A stretch of 64,000 nucleotides of DNA from Ignavibacteriales bacterium (GCA_016214905.1 JACRMQ010000007.1:1253695-1317694); one strand, 5' to 3'; positions 7,993-17,691 are shown, numbered from the stretch's first letter. Notes: generated from the sequence alone by a model not told the origin. Program-made: numbers and translations.

Positions 7993-8583
7993 ATGTGGGA
8001 AACACTTGCTATCGAAGTTGGAAAGAAAGCAGTCGAAAAATTTTTTGAGGGATTCAAAAAGAAAGATGATCCCAATATCGTCTCCATCGGTTTGGCAGTT
8101 GGGTATTATTACAATTTTCTGGATCCTATTTCTAATGAGATCAAAAGAGATGAGCTTAAGATTTATTCCTCTCCTGAGGAAGGCACATTTCAAAAGTTTG
8201 TTTCGGAGGAAGTACGGGTTCAAATCATTATTCCAACACGGTTAGAAGTTGAAGCTTATCAGCGCTGTGAAGATGAGTTCAAGTCGGCGGTGAAAGGTTT
8301 CATCTACTTGAGCGAGAATAAGCGCTATTATGGTATAAATTATTCAATAGCACAACTTGCCTCGAAGAAGGAATTGACGATTATTGATCTTGCCCGTCCC
8401 ATCATGTCGTCAAAAAGGTATTATGAAGATATTGTCAAATTGGATACATACAAGAAAACCGATGAGAAGTGGCTCAAGATTCAAGTTACCGAGATTACTG
8501 CATTTAAAGAGACCCTCCGAAGACTTCAACAACGTGGTTATGGCGGCTTGGTAAACAAACTTGATTTTAGAGAACGTGAATAA
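7993..8583 (+). CDS. Orphan STING-like cyclic-dinucleotide receptor domain
   Basis: 196-residue soluble protein whose body resembles a prokaryotic STING domain. Visible landmarks, in STING order: IGLAVGYYYNF (32-42, the helix with the YY/NF signature), VQIIIPTRL (76-84, a core strand ending in Pro), KRYYGINYSI (110-119, aligning by eye with the human ligand-contact segment RVYSNSIYEL, so Arg 111 and Tyr 113 would sit at the R238/Y240 positions), LTIIDLARPI (128-137) and a closing helix from about 170. Known bacterial STINGs carry a TIR domain or transmembrane helices; here only a 28-residue charged amphipathic N terminus precedes the domain. No CD-NTase gene is in the window. AAGGAA lies 8 bases before the ATG. 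The family call is by pattern, without a search. Confidence 0.6.
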   Translation: MWETLAIEVGKKAVEKFFEGFKKKDDPNIVSIGLAVGYYYNFLDPISNEIKRDELKIYSSPEEGTFQKFVSEEVRVQIIIPTRLEVEAYQRCEDEFKSAVKGFIYLSENKRYYGINYSIAQLASKKELTIIDLARPIMSSKRYYEDIVKLDTYKKTDEKWLKIQVTEITAFKETLRRLQQRGYGGLVNKLDFRERE

Positions 8584-8693
8584 ACTATCCAGCCGATTAG
8601 ATTACTTTATTGTATAATATTATTTGAAAGATAAGTCAAAGCTATCTACATCTTAGAGATAGTGTTTAAGTGATAATCCACTTTGCTAAATTC

Positions 8694-8722
8694 TTGTTTT
8701 TTCCCCTCTTTTTTAGTATCAT
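8694..8722 (+). promoter_or_regulatory. Putative promoter of lysS
   Basis: TTGTTT (8694-8699), 17 bases, TATCAT (8717-8722), ending 36 bases before the lysS ATG. The rest of the 175-base gap 8584-8758 is AT-rich with a weak CTATCT/AGATAG hairpin near 8641-8661. Confidence 0.35.
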
Positions 8723-8758
8723 TTATACACTTATATCCATCCACCCGAAAGAAAATTA

Positions 8759-10291
8759 ATGGACGATCAGAAGCAGAATCAACCGATACAGGAACATCTT
8801 GATGAACTGAACGAGTTAATGCGCAGGCGGCGCGAAGAACTTGAGGAGCTTCATAAACTTGGGATTAATCCTTACCCTTACAATTTCAATGTAACCGATT
8901 TCTCAACAAACATCATAAAAAGTTTTTCAGAGACCGAACCGCAGCGTGATGTTGCTATTGCCGGAAGAATCATGTCGATCCGCCGGATGGGCAAAGCATC
9001 TTTTTGTCATCTTCAGGACGCGCAAGGAAGAATTCAATGCTACCTAAGGAAAGATGATGTTGGCGAAGCGTACGAAACCTTTAAACTGCTCGACATCGGT
9101 GACATAATCGGCGTGGAAGGGTATGTTTTTAAAACCAAGATGGGAGAGATCTCGTTACACGCGCGTAAGTTCGAAATTTTATCGAAGTCGTTGCGCCCTC
9201 TTCCGATAGTTAAAGAGAAAACGGATGAAGCAGGGAACAAAACCATTTTCGATCCGTTCTCTGATAAAGAGTTGAGATACCGCCAGCGCTACGTTGATCT
9301 TGCTGTTAATTCGCAGGTGAGAGATGTATTTGTTAAGCGTGCGCTTATTCTACGTTCGATCAGAAAATTTTTAGATGATCGCGGATATCTTGAAGTTGAA
9401 ACTCCGATACTCCAGCCGATGTACGGCGGGGCTTTTGCCCGTCCCTTCACAACCCACCATAACGCGCTCGACATCGATCTCTATCTCCGCATTGCCGATG
9501 AATTATATTTGAAGCGATTGATTGTCGGGGGATACGATGGAGTTTATGAATTCGCTAAAGATTTCCGGAACGAGGGGATGGATCGTTCGCATAATCCTGA
9601 ATTCACGATGATGGAGTTGTATGTTGCTTACAAAGATTATATCTGGATGATGAATCTTGTTGAAGAAATGGTAAGCTCGGTTGCTTTAACGGTGAACGGT
9701 ACGATGAAATGGAAAGTTGGAGAGAATGAAATCGATTTTACTCCTCCATGGAAACGGATATCGATGTATGATGTAATTAAAGAATTCACCGGAAAAGATT
9801 TACGCCACAAAACCGAAGAAGAGGTTCGCGCGACAGCAAAAGAGTTGCACGTTGAGATTGAGCCGGGGATGGGAAGAGGTTCGGTAATCGATGAGATATT
9901 CAGTGATAAAGTAGAAGCGAAATTGATTCAGCCGACATTTATTACAGATTATCCAGTTGAAATGTCGCCGCTTGCCAAGAAACACCGGAGTGAAGCGGGT
10001 TTGGTGGAACGATTTGAAGTGATGGTAAACGGACACGAACTTTGCAACGCGTTCAGCGAACTGAACGATCCTATAGATCAGCGCCAGCGGTTTGAAGAGC
10101 AGATGAAATTACGCGCGCGCGGTGACGAGGAAGCACAAGTTCTCGATGAAGATTATTTGCGTGCGCTTGAATATGGTATGCCGCCGACTGCAGGGCTCGG
10201 AATCGGGATTGACAGGTTGACGATGCTCTTTACGAATCAGGATTCGATCCGAGATGTTTTGTTTTTCCCGCAGATGAAGCCGGAACGCTGA
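8759..10291 (+). CDS. lysS: Lysyl-tRNA synthetase, class II
   Basis: Charges tRNA-Lys in the cytoplasm. The 510-residue length fits bacterial LysS. An N-terminal OB-fold anticodon-binding domain occupies about residues 65-165 ([18 protein letters not shown]..), followed by the class II catalytic core: motif 1 region YRQRYVDL and [10 protein letters not shown], motif 2 [14 protein letters not shown] and motif 3 [11 protein letters not shown] near the C terminus. An N-terminal coiled segment rich in Glu/Arg precedes the OB fold. The next gene begins two bases after the stop, so it heads a forward operon that includes a TonB receptor. It follows the accessory island directly. Confidence 0.97.
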   Translation: MDDQKQNQPIQEHLDELNELMRRRREELEELHKLGINPYPYNFNVTDFSTNIIKSFSETEPQRDVAIAGRIMSIRRMGKASFCHLQDAQGRIQCYLRKDDVGEAYETFKLLDIGDIIGVEGYVFKTKMGEISLHARKFEILSKSLRPLPIVKEKTDEAGNKTIFDPFSDKELRYRQRYVDLAVNSQVRDVFVKRALILRSIRKFLDDRGYLEVETPILQPMYGGAFARPFTTHHNALDIDLYLRIADELYLKRLIVGGYDGVYEFAKDFRNEGMDRSHNPEFTMMELYVAYKDYIWMMNLVEEMVSSVALTVNGTMKWKVGENEIDFTPPWKRISMYDVIKEFTGKDLRHKTEEEVRATAKELHVEIEPGMGRGSVIDEIFSDKVEAKLIQPTFITDYPVEMSPLAKKHRSEAGLVERFEVMVNGHELCNAFSELNDPIDQRQRFEEQMKLRARGDEEAQVLDEDYLRALEYGMPPTAGLGIGIDRLTMLFTNQDSIRDVLFFPQMKPER

Positions 10292-10293
10292 TA

Positions 10294-12816
10294 ATGAAAC
10301 GTCTAATCTCGATTTATTTTTTTCTGTTACTCTCAGTTCTATTGGCTAATGCGGGAACCGATGGAATTTTAGAAGGAAGAATATTCAACAAAGAAACAAA
10401 AGAGCCGCTGATCGGTGTTTCAATCGCTATTGTTGGAACAAATCAGGGAACGGCATCCGACCTCGATGGAAATTTCCATATAAATAATTTAGAAGCCGGG
10501 TCTTATGATATCAGATTTTCGAATGTCGGTTATCAACCTGCGTTATACAAAGCGGTGGTTGTGCGGCTCGGATTAAAAACTCGCTTAACAGTGGAGTTGA
10601 TACCATCCGCGGTTGAATTAATGGAAGTTGAAGTTACAGCCGATCGCCCTCTGATTGAAAAGGATGTTACCAGCACAAATTATTCTGTCGGATCATCCCA
10701 AGTAGATAAACTCCCGGTTAGAAATATTCAGGACATTATAACATTATTCCCGAGCGTAACAGCAGAGGGTAATGTTCGCGGCGGGAAAACGACCGAGGTT
10801 GTTTACCTTGTGGATGGATTGCCGCTTCAAGATGTTATAGGCGGCGGAGTAGGTGGTACTCTTCCCAAGAGTTCAATAACCGAACTATCTATCCAATCCG
10901 GTGGTTTCGAGGCGGAGTATGGCAACGCTCTTTCAGGTGTTGTAAATATAATCACGCGCCGCGGAAGCAACAAACATTCACTCGTTCTCAGAGTGGAGAA
11001 GGATAATTGGTTATCGGGAAATTGGAACACAGAAAATAACCGCTCCACCGAAAGCGAACTTACGCTTGCAGGTCCGTTGGTTCGTGATAAGCTTCATTAT
11101 TTCAGCGCGAATACGTTTCAATTCAACGATACACGATGGTGGCAGGATTTTGATAATTTTTTTAAATCCCCTGTATTCTCCGACGTAGGTGGAATAGGGA
11201 AGATTGATTACAGTCTTTCATCCCGCATCCGTATAACCGCTCAATCTGTTTATTCAATACGAAAGTGGAGAGATTACGAGTACAGTTGGAGATTTAATCT
11301 CGCTGGTTTGCCAGAAAGGCACAGAACTTCAGTCCGTTCTACTGCAACAATTTCACACACTCTTTCTCAAAAACTTCATTACAATCTGTCTGTAAGCAAT
11401 TATGATTTGAGGTCGAAGATAGGTGGAGATAAAAATTCTCTTAATCTGACTCCGTACGAATATGATTTCTTTCTTCAGTATGTCACAAGCGGCAGCCGCT
11501 CATGGTGGTCCGAAACCAGACAGGTAATAAACACCCTTAAAACAGATTTTGTTTATCAGCCGAATCAAAATAACATAATGAAAGCCGGATTCGAACTGAA
11601 CCTGTATGATATTTTTTCAGATGTGGTAAAGTACGAACCGCAGAAAACTTATTTCGGAAAAGTAATGCCCGATCAGCCGCTGTTAAATTTCAGTTCAGCA
11701 TATCATTATTATCCCCGCACAGGTTCGGTGTACATTCAGGAGAAATTAGAAGTAGAGAAAGACGGCGCTGTTGTGAATTTAGGATTTAGGTGGGATTTTC
11801 TCGATCCGCGCAGTGAGCGTCCGGTAATCGAGTACACACCGCTGGATACATTGAACGGAACATACCAATCGCAAGTCAGCAAATTCGCTAAAGCATCACT
11901 CAAGCAGCAATTAAGTCCGAGAATGGGATTATCATTTCCTTTGATGTGGGATATGCTTCTAGTAATGAACTACGGTCATTATTTCCAGTTTCCGTTGTTC
12001 GATTATCTTTACTCGGGGATTAATCCGCAACAACTACGAAGCGGTGTAAACGTGTTAGTGGGGAATCCGGATTTGAAACCTGAGCGTACTCATGCGTGGG
12101 AAATTGGTGTTAAGTATGGATTGGATGAAAAGACATTATTGAGCGTAACATATTTCAAAAAAGAATTTATCGATCAGATAGATTCGAAAACATTTTTACC
12201 GTCAAAAGCGCGGGCTGCAGGTGATTACGGTTTCGCTGAATATATAAACAATGCTTTCGCGAATGCGGAAGGGTTGGAGTTCGTGATTTCGCGTCATCGC
12301 GATGATGTATTATCTGGATCGATTTCATATTCGTTGATGAGGACAGAGGGCGTGAGCGATTATGTCAATCAAGGTATGAACCTTGCCCAGTGGGGATTTC
12401 CGGTTTTGAATGAACCATATCCGCTCAGTTGGGATCAACTGCATACACTGAAATTAGCCGTTGACGCAAAACTTCCGTTCGATATTGTTTTCAACGCCAT
12501 TTGGTCTTACAACACGGGTAGACCATATACATATTTCCCAACGCGCGATGGTTATACCGCCGAAGATAGTACGCGGGTGTTTATTCCCAACAATGCCAGA
12601 TTATCCAGCGCGAGTACTTTGAATATAAAATTTTCGAAAACTTTAGTGCTTAGTAAAAATATCTCTATTCAAATTTATGGTGACGCGCGTAATTTATTTA
12701 ATGCCAAGAATCCTAAATGGGCAGACGCCAACGGACGTGTCGGCGGTCAGCTCAACGATCCTTCGGCTTATTACGACCCGCGACGATTTTCGATAGGATT
12801 AAGATATGAAATGTAA
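10294..12816 (+). CDS. TonB-dependent receptor with regulatory-like N-terminal domain
   Basis: 840-residue outer-membrane receptor. A signal peptide (about 1-20, ending LLANA) is followed by a carboxypeptidase-D-regulatory-like beta domain (about 24-105, GRIFNKETKEPLIGVSI, ending in a short linker), a plug domain (about 120-225: NIQDIITLFPSV, VYLVDGLPL, GNALSGVVNIIT) and a barrel with PDLKPERTHAWEIG near residue 590. It is co-transcribed behind lysS and overlaps the next lipoprotein gene by 11 bases, a receptor-plus-lipoprotein pairing as in SusC/SusD-like systems, although that lipoprotein is not SusD-like. The ligand is unknown. A second receptor of this architecture lies at 60803-63001. 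Confidence 0.9.
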   Translation: MKRLISIYFFLLLSVLLANAGTDGILEGRIFNKETKEPLIGVSIAIVGTNQGTASDLDGNFHINNLEAGSYDIRFSNVGYQPALYKAVVVRLGLKTRLTVELIPSAVELMEVEVTADRPLIEKDVTSTNYSVGSSQVDKLPVRNIQDIITLFPSVTAEGNVRGGKTTEVVYLVDGLPLQDVIGGGVGGTLPKSSITELSIQSGGFEAEYGNALSGVVNIITRRGSNKHSLVLRVEKDNWLSGNWNTENNRSTESELTLAGPLVRDKLHYFSANTFQFNDTRWWQDFDNFFKSPVFSDVGGIGKIDYSLSSRIRITAQSVYSIRKWRDYEYSWRFNLAGLPERHRTSVRSTATISHTLSQKLHYNLSVSNYDLRSKIGGDKNSLNLTPYEYDFFLQYVTSGSRSWWSETRQVINTLKTDFVYQPNQNNIMKAGFELNLYDIFSDVVKYEPQKTYFGKVMPDQPLLNFSSAYHYYPRTGSVYIQEKLEVEKDGAVVNLGFRWDFLDPRSERPVIEYTPLDTLNGTYQSQVSKFAKASLKQQLSPRMGLSFPLMWDMLLVMNYGHYFQFPLFDYLYSGINPQQLRSGVNVLVGNPDLKPERTHAWEIGVKYGLDEKTLLSVTYFKKEFIDQIDSKTFLPSKARAAGDYGFAEYINNAFANAEGLEFVISRHRDDVLSGSISYSLMRTEGVSDYVNQGMNLAQWGFPVLNEPYPLSWDQLHTLKLAVDAKLPFDIVFNAIWSYNTGRPYTYFPTRDGYTAEDSTRVFIPNNARLSSASTLNIKFSKTLVLSKNISIQIYGDARNLFNAKNPKWADANGRVGGQLNDPSAYYDPRRFSIGLRYEM

Positions 12817-13441
12817 AATATGCTTCGTAGAATATTTTGGATTTGTTTTAATGGCATTGCTATCTATTTCAACTTTCAGTTGTAAAGAATCATTGCCAAC
12901 TCATGTATCTCCCGATAAAGTGATCGCGATTAAAGTGGCAACAATTGAACAATTGAACGATCATATTGCACCGCCAAACAGACCATTGGTTAGGATTGTT
13001 ATTCAAGGGGAGAATATTTACGATGAGATATTCTGGGACAGTGTCGAAGTGAAAGGATCGGTCCGAATTTGGTGGAAAAGAAAACCTGTTCGTTTTCGCA
13101 CTCTGTACCTGACGGAAAAAAATATGACCGATCGCACTCAGATACATAATCATAAGATGATGTTACTGCCGGGGCAGAGGTTTGCGCTTGAAACTTATTG
13201 GGATGCACGCAGTGATGCAGGGGTGTTTCTACCGAGCGAAATGGATTTTACTTTTTTAAATAAGCGCCGTTGTGATCATAATGTTGCGTGCGGTTCACCC
13301 GAAGATTTTGTTGTGGAAGTATCACTCCAAATTTACAATCGTCTCGGTTATTTAGTGACACCTGTGAAAGAGTTCATATTCCGTCCGCGTGTGTGTGTAT
13401 GTTATGCTTTCCCGCCGTGCAATATGGGGGGAGAGTGTTGA
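12806..13441 (+). CDS. Putative lipoprotein translated with the TonB receptor
   Basis: 211 residues with a lipoprotein signal: hydrophobic stretch FGFVLMALLSISTF then Cys (about 26). The mature part is beta-rich and unusually Cys-rich at the C terminus (RCDHNVACGS, then RPRVCVCYAFPPCNMGGEC). Its ATG lies inside the last codons of the preceding receptor gene, so the two are coupled and it may be an accessory surface protein of that receptor. No family recognised. The clustered cysteines could bind metal or form disulfides (inference). Confidence 0.65.
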   Translation: MKCKICFVEYFGFVLMALLSISTFSCKESLPTHVSPDKVIAIKVATIEQLNDHIAPPNRPLVRIVIQGENIYDEIFWDSVEVKGSVRIWWKRKPVRFRTLYLTEKNMTDRTQIHNHKMMLLPGQRFALETYWDARSDAGVFLPSEMDFTFLNKRRCDHNVACGSPEDFVVEVSLQIYNRLGYLVTPVKEFIFRPRVCVCYAFPPCNMGGEC

Positions 13442-13483
13442 TCCGGGAATATTAAAATTATATTTGACATCAATAGCCATTTC

Positions 13484-14347
13484 GTGGAATATAAATATTT
13501 TTGGATATCGTCTCCTCTCGCATTATTCTTCTGCTTATTATTTTGTCCATACAGAATTATCTCACAGGAAACGGCTCTGCCATCCGATACAACCGGCATA
13601 AATTACAATCGATTTACTCTCGTTACATGCGGTACTGCCGGAATTATTACCGGCGCTCATTTACAAAGTTATAATTCTTGGTGGAAAAATGAACGATCCA
13701 GTTTCCATATTCACGACGAAGGTGCTTACGCTTTAGGAGCAGATAAATTCGGACATTTTTATTTCACCAATTTCACAAGCGACATCCTTGGTCGTTCTTA
13801 TGCTTGGGCGGGAGTGGATAATTCATTTTTGCTTGGCGCTTGTATCGCTTTCGCGTTCGAGTTGTATGTGGAAATCGAAGATGGGTATACAAAAAAACTT
13901 GGTTTCAGTCCCGGAGATTTTGGAGCCGATGCAGTTGGTGCCGCTTATCCATATCTAAGAAATAAATATTCCTGGATGAATAACTTCGATTTTAAAGTAA
14001 GCGTTTATCCATCTGCCAATTACAGGAATGACATGTACCGAACCATCATCGATGATTATGAGAGTATTTATTACTGGCTCAGCTTGGATAGGAACTTATT
14101 TCCAGATATACTCAAAAAGGTAATTCCGGAATTTATAACATTAGCAATCGGGTATGGTGTGAAAAATATTGTTAATTCCGGCACCGGTAAATCTGAAATA
14201 TTTATAAGCTTCGATTATGATTTCGATAAAATGCCAGGAGACGGTTCTTTTATTCGCTCGGTCAAGCATATATTGAACTATATTCATTTCCCCGCTCCGG
14301 CTATCAGATTAACACCGAGCGTAATATTTTATGGATTAAAATTCTAG
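13484..14347 (+). CDS. DUF2279-family envelope protein
   Basis: 287-residue exported protein. A signal peptide (about 1-28) is followed by the DUF2279 core: DKFGHFYFTNFTSD, a membrane-like segment FLLGACIAFAFELYVEI, then EDGYTKKLGFSPGDFGAD and GAAYPYLR. YfiM-type relatives are predicted periplasmic or membrane proteins of unknown role. The frame starts with GTG at 13484, since no ATG precedes the signal peptide. It ends 12 bases before the apparent start of the glycosyltransferase. A TTGACA at 13464-13469 lacks a well-spaced -10 box. Confidence 0.7.
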   Translation: MEYKYFWISSPLALFFCLLFCPYRIISQETALPSDTTGINYNRFTLVTCGTAGIITGAHLQSYNSWWKNERSSFHIHDEGAYALGADKFGHFYFTNFTSDILGRSYAWAGVDNSFLLGACIAFAFELYVEIEDGYTKKLGFSPGDFGADAVGAAYPYLRNKYSWMNNFDFKVSVYPSANYRNDMYRTIIDDYESIYYWLSLDRNLFPDILKKVIPEFITLAIGYGVKNIVNSGTGKSEIFISFDYDFDKMPGDGSFIRSVKHILNYIHFPAPAIRLTPSVIFYGLKF

Positions 14348-14359
14348 AAGGAACATTTT

Positions 14360-15097
14360 ATCTCATCATCACCGTCAATCAGCATCATAATCCCGACACT
14401 TGAGGAAGAAAAAATCCTTCCCCGCATGTTAGCCCAATTTACGGATGAAGTCCGGCTTAGTTATAATCTCGAATTAATAATCAGTGACGGCGGTAGCGCA
14501 GATCGAACCGTTGAAATCGCGAGGAAGCACAATACGACGGTAGTATCCAGTCCGATTGGAGAGAAGGAAAATATTTCGATCGGAAGAAATCGCGGTGCGC
14601 AAAATGCCGGTGGAGATATCCTTATTTTTTTAAATGCGGATGTCGTATTCGAAGAGATAGAAAAGTTTTTTTCGTTGGTCGAAAAAACATTTAAAGATTC
14701 CGATCTCGTTGCCGCAACTTGTAATGTGAATATCTATCCCGAAGAACAATTGTTGCGCGATTGGATGTTCCATAATTTTTTTAATGCATATTTTTGGTTT
14801 TTAAACTCTATAGGAATGGGAATGGGTAGAGGCGAATGTCATATCATCAGGCGTAAAGTTTTCCTCGAAACCGGCGGTTATGATAAGAAACTGGCGGCTG
14901 GAGAAGATTACGATCTTTTCATGCGGTTGAGAAAGTTTGGTAAGGTGAAGTACCTTTTATCGTTAACGGTATTCGAATCTCCCCGACGTTTCCGGAAATA
15001 TGGATACCTCTGGATATCGATCCTTTGGTTTCTGAATGCATCGTCGGTTTTTTTGTTTAAACGCTCGGTTGTAGATAAATGGAAACCAATTCGTTGA
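14360..15097 (+). CDS. Family-2 glycosyltransferase with apparent ATC start
   Basis: GT-A glycosyltransferase (245 residues from 14360), probably moving a nucleotide-sugar onto a lipid or glycan. The conserved N-terminal strand SISIIIPTLEEE, needed for nucleotide binding, lies upstream of the first ATG (14426), between the previous gene's TAG and that ATG. AAGGA at 14348-14352 is spaced 7 bases from an in-frame ATC at 14360, ideal for a start. Other motifs: ISDGGSADRT, IGRNRGAQNAGGDILIFLNADV and AGEDYDLFMRLRKFG. A hydrophobic C-terminal segment (WISILWFLNASSVFLF) may anchor it. It could be a rare ATC start or an ATG altered by mutation or assembly error. Confidence 0.75.
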   Translation: MSSSPSISIIIPTLEEEKILPRMLAQFTDEVRLSYNLELIISDGGSADRTVEIARKHNTTVVSSPIGEKENISIGRNRGAQNAGGDILIFLNADVVFEEIEKFFSLVEKTFKDSDLVAATCNVNIYPEEQLLRDWMFHNFFNAYFWFLNSIGMGMGRGECHIIRRKVFLETGGYDKKLAAGEDYDLFMRLRKFGKVKYLLSLTVFESPRRFRKYGYLWISILWFLNASSVFLFKRSVVDKWKPIR

Positions 15098-15155
15098 TAT
15101 CTTATTTTATTGAATTTGTTTTTCAAACAGAATTTGGATATACTTTTTAATAGAA

Positions 15156-16787
15156 ATGAACACATTACTGAGAAATATCATGAAGAATCGTTTTTCAATT
15201 ACAACAGTCGGATTTATTTTTCTTGTTGCATTACTTTTAGGGATGCAAATTGAAAATCTTATTTCCGGAGATAATCTTTTTGAACAATTAAGTAAATTTA
15301 AAGATGTCCTGAGCTATGCTGAAAAATATTATGTGGAAGACGTTGATACACCTAAGCTCGTCGAATCGGCTATCAACGGCATGTTATCAAGTTTAGATCC
15401 GCATTCTGTTTACATCCCTGCTTCCCAGCTTCAACGGGTAACGGAAGATTTCCAGGGAAGCTTTGAAGGAATCGGAGTGGAGTTTGAAGTCCTTCACGAC
15501 ACTTTAATTGTTGTGACACCCATTCCTGGCGGACCCAGCGAAATGTTGGGGGTTTTACCCGGAGATAAAATTGTTAAAATAAACGATTCCACTTCTGTGG
15601 GAATCAAGCGCGAAGATGTACCTAAAAAACTCAGAGGACCCAAAGGCACTCATGTAAAAATCAGCGTATACAGGCAAGGTGAGAAAGAACTGATCGAGTT
15701 TGATATAGTTCGTGATAAAATTCCGATTTATAGCGTGGATGTTTCGTATATGCTCGATGATGAAATCGGCTACATCGCTGTGAATAGATTTTCAGCAACA
15801 ACTTATGCGGAGTTCCGGAATGCATTGGATAAGTTAGATAGCTCCGGCATGAAAAAACTTATACTCGATTTGCGCGGCAACAATGGCGGTTACATGGATC
15901 AGGCGATTCGTATGGTCAACGAATTAATTCCCGATAGCGGCAAGCAGATTGTTTATACCAAAGCTCGCAGACCTGAGTTTGTTGAAGAACATATCAGTAA
16001 TGGTCGCGGCAAGTATGGAAAAATTCCGATTATTGTCCTTGTTAATGTGAACTCAGCTTCGGCGAGCGAAATTGTATCCGGTGCGGTTCAGGATTTGGAT
16101 CGCGGACTGATAGTGGGCGAAACAACATTTGGTAAAGGACTGGTTCAGCGCCAATTCGATTTGCCGGATAAATCGGCATTTCGTCTGACTATCGCTCGTT
16201 ATTACACGCCATCCGGCAGGTTAATACAACGCGCTTACGGAAAAGATTCAGACGCGTACAGAAGAGCCGCCTATGAGCGCGAAGAAATAGAAGGTGAGAA
16301 TGTAGAACATAAAGAAGAAGGAGATTCTACAAAGCCGAAATTTAAAACTACATCGGGAAGAACGGTTTTTGGCGGCGGCGGGATTACACCTGATTATATC
16401 ATCAAGGCAGAAACAACCTCTACTCTCTTCAGAAAAATTTGGGGTAAAGGGCTCTTCAGAGAATATCCGCTTAGTTATTTAGATAAGCATGGCAAAGAGA
16501 TTCACTCGGAATATGGAAAAAATCTAAAAAAATTCCTCAACGAATTTAACGTATCATCGACTATGATGGATGAATTCAAAAATCTCGCTATAAAAAAGGA
16601 AGTTCCTATCGATCCGGCGCTGTTCGATAAGGATGCCTCGATTTTCAAGATGAGGATTAAAGCGGAAATTGCCCGACAACAATGGGGAAATGAAGGCGCA
16701 TATTCCGTTTTTGAAAATGAAGATAATCAACTCAAAAAAGCGTTGACACTATTCCCCGAAGCCGCAAAAATTGCACGGCTCCAATAA
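15156..16787 (+). CDS. S41-family C-terminal processing protease
   Basis: Periplasmic tail-specific protease anchored by an N-terminal helix (about 12-30). Order: membrane anchor, helical region, PDZ domain (about 105-190, with GVEFEVLHDT and GPSEMLGVLPGDKI), then the S41 catalytic domain with VNVNSASASEIV (nucleophile Ser) and ETTFGKGLVQ (general-base Lys). A long C-terminal extension (about 415-543) is rich in Lys/Glu. The start at 15156 has no strong SD; an ATG at 15180 (MKNRFSIT..) is equally possible. It is followed closely by the DUF3108 gene. Confidence 0.92.
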   Translation: MNTLLRNIMKNRFSITTVGFIFLVALLLGMQIENLISGDNLFEQLSKFKDVLSYAEKYYVEDVDTPKLVESAINGMLSSLDPHSVYIPASQLQRVTEDFQGSFEGIGVEFEVLHDTLIVVTPIPGGPSEMLGVLPGDKIVKINDSTSVGIKREDVPKKLRGPKGTHVKISVYRQGEKELIEFDIVRDKIPIYSVDVSYMLDDEIGYIAVNRFSATTYAEFRNALDKLDSSGMKKLILDLRGNNGGYMDQAIRMVNELIPDSGKQIVYTKARRPEFVEEHISNGRGKYGKIPIIVLVNVNSASASEIVSGAVQDLDRGLIVGETTFGKGLVQRQFDLPDKSAFRLTIARYYTPSGRLIQRAYGKDSDAYRRAAYEREEIEGENVEHKEEGDSTKPKFKTTSGRTVFGGGGITPDYIIKAETTSTLFRKIWGKGLFREYPLSYLDKHGKEIHSEYGKNLKKFLNEFNVSSTMMDEFKNLAIKKEVPIDPALFDKDASIFKMRIKAEIARQQWGNEGAYSVFENEDNQLKKALTLFPEAAKIARLQ

Positions 16788-16810
16788 TAATTTTGGTGTT
16801 GAGGATTAAC

Positions 16811-17650
16811 GTGAATATTATACTACGCTCGATTTCTTTATTGATTCTTTTTCTGCTGTTAACCGGTGTTTTGAATGCCGGTAATTTAAAACCGACGCGC
16901 GATCCATTACCGACCTCGACTGTTCCCGATTCGGTATTTCAAATCGGAGAAGAGTTGGTGTACAATGTAAGTTATGCCTCAATCGATATCGGTCAGGTGC
17001 GGGTAAAGCAGATCGAAGAGATAGATAAGGATGGCAATAAATTATTTAAAGCGATCGCTTACATCGATTCATATAAAGGAATCCCGTTTGTCGACCTTCA
17101 TGCCGTGTTTCAGAGTTTAATTCATTCGAACGGATACTCAACATGGTTCAGCGCTCGCGATAAACAAGACGAGACATGGAAATCATTGATCTATAATTTT
17201 GATTATCATAATCATTCAATGTATCTCGAAGAAGGTATCTGGAAGAGTGGTAAAGTTGATAAAAGAGATACTGTAAGAATAGATACGTTATATCAAGATG
17301 GACTCTCATTGTTTTTTTGTGCTCGCAGACATCTCTTCGATCAGAAAAAGATTTCAATTCCCGTTGTGGTAAACGAAAAAAAATTCACAACTACCATTGA
17401 TTTTCTTGGGAAGAGAACTCAAGACGAAATTGATGCGGTGAAATATCCTGTCGATCTGATTTATTTTGAGGGTGAAACCGGATTTGTAGGTATCTTCGGA
17501 CTGACAGGCGGATTCGAAGGATGGTTCAGCAACGATGCAGCACGGGTCCCGGTTATTGCTAAAATGAAAGCGATTATCGGCAAAATACGTATAGAATTGA
17601 TGAGCTGGAATCGTTCGGGTTGGGTTCCTCCAAAAGCAATTATCGAATAG
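16811..17650 (+). CDS. DUF3108 exported protein
   Basis: 279 residues with a signal peptide (about 3-22, LLILFLLLTGVLNA) and a beta-sheet-rich body opening with FQIGEELVYNVSYASIDIG, the DUF3108 hallmark. Members are periplasmic or outer-membrane-associated, with no firm function. GTG at 16811 is chosen because GAGGA lies six bases before it; earlier TTG/GTG codons at 16793-16801 have no such site. It sits 23 bases after the S41 protease gene and probably shares its transcript. A promoter for the next gene begins 13 bases after the stop. Confidence 0.7.
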   Translation: MNIILRSISLLILFLLLTGVLNAGNLKPTRDPLPTSTVPDSVFQIGEELVYNVSYASIDIGQVRVKQIEEIDKDGNKLFKAIAYIDSYKGIPFVDLHAVFQSLIHSNGYSTWFSARDKQDETWKSLIYNFDYHNHSMYLEEGIWKSGKVDKRDTVRIDTLYQDGLSLFFCARRHLFDQKKISIPVVVNEKKFTTTIDFLGKRTQDEIDAVKYPVDLIYFEGETGFVGIFGLTGGFEGWFSNDAARVPVIAKMKAIIGKIRIELMSWNRSGWVPPKAIIE

Positions 17651-17662
17651 TGATTGAGATAC

Positions 17663-17691
17663 TTGACAAAGCGGTTAGAAATTGTTATACT
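17663..17691 (+). promoter_or_regulatory. Promoter of the MBL hydrolase gene
   Basis: TTGACA (17663-17668), 17 bases, TATACT (17686-17691); transcription would start near 17698, about 34 bases before the ATG. Confidence 0.65.
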
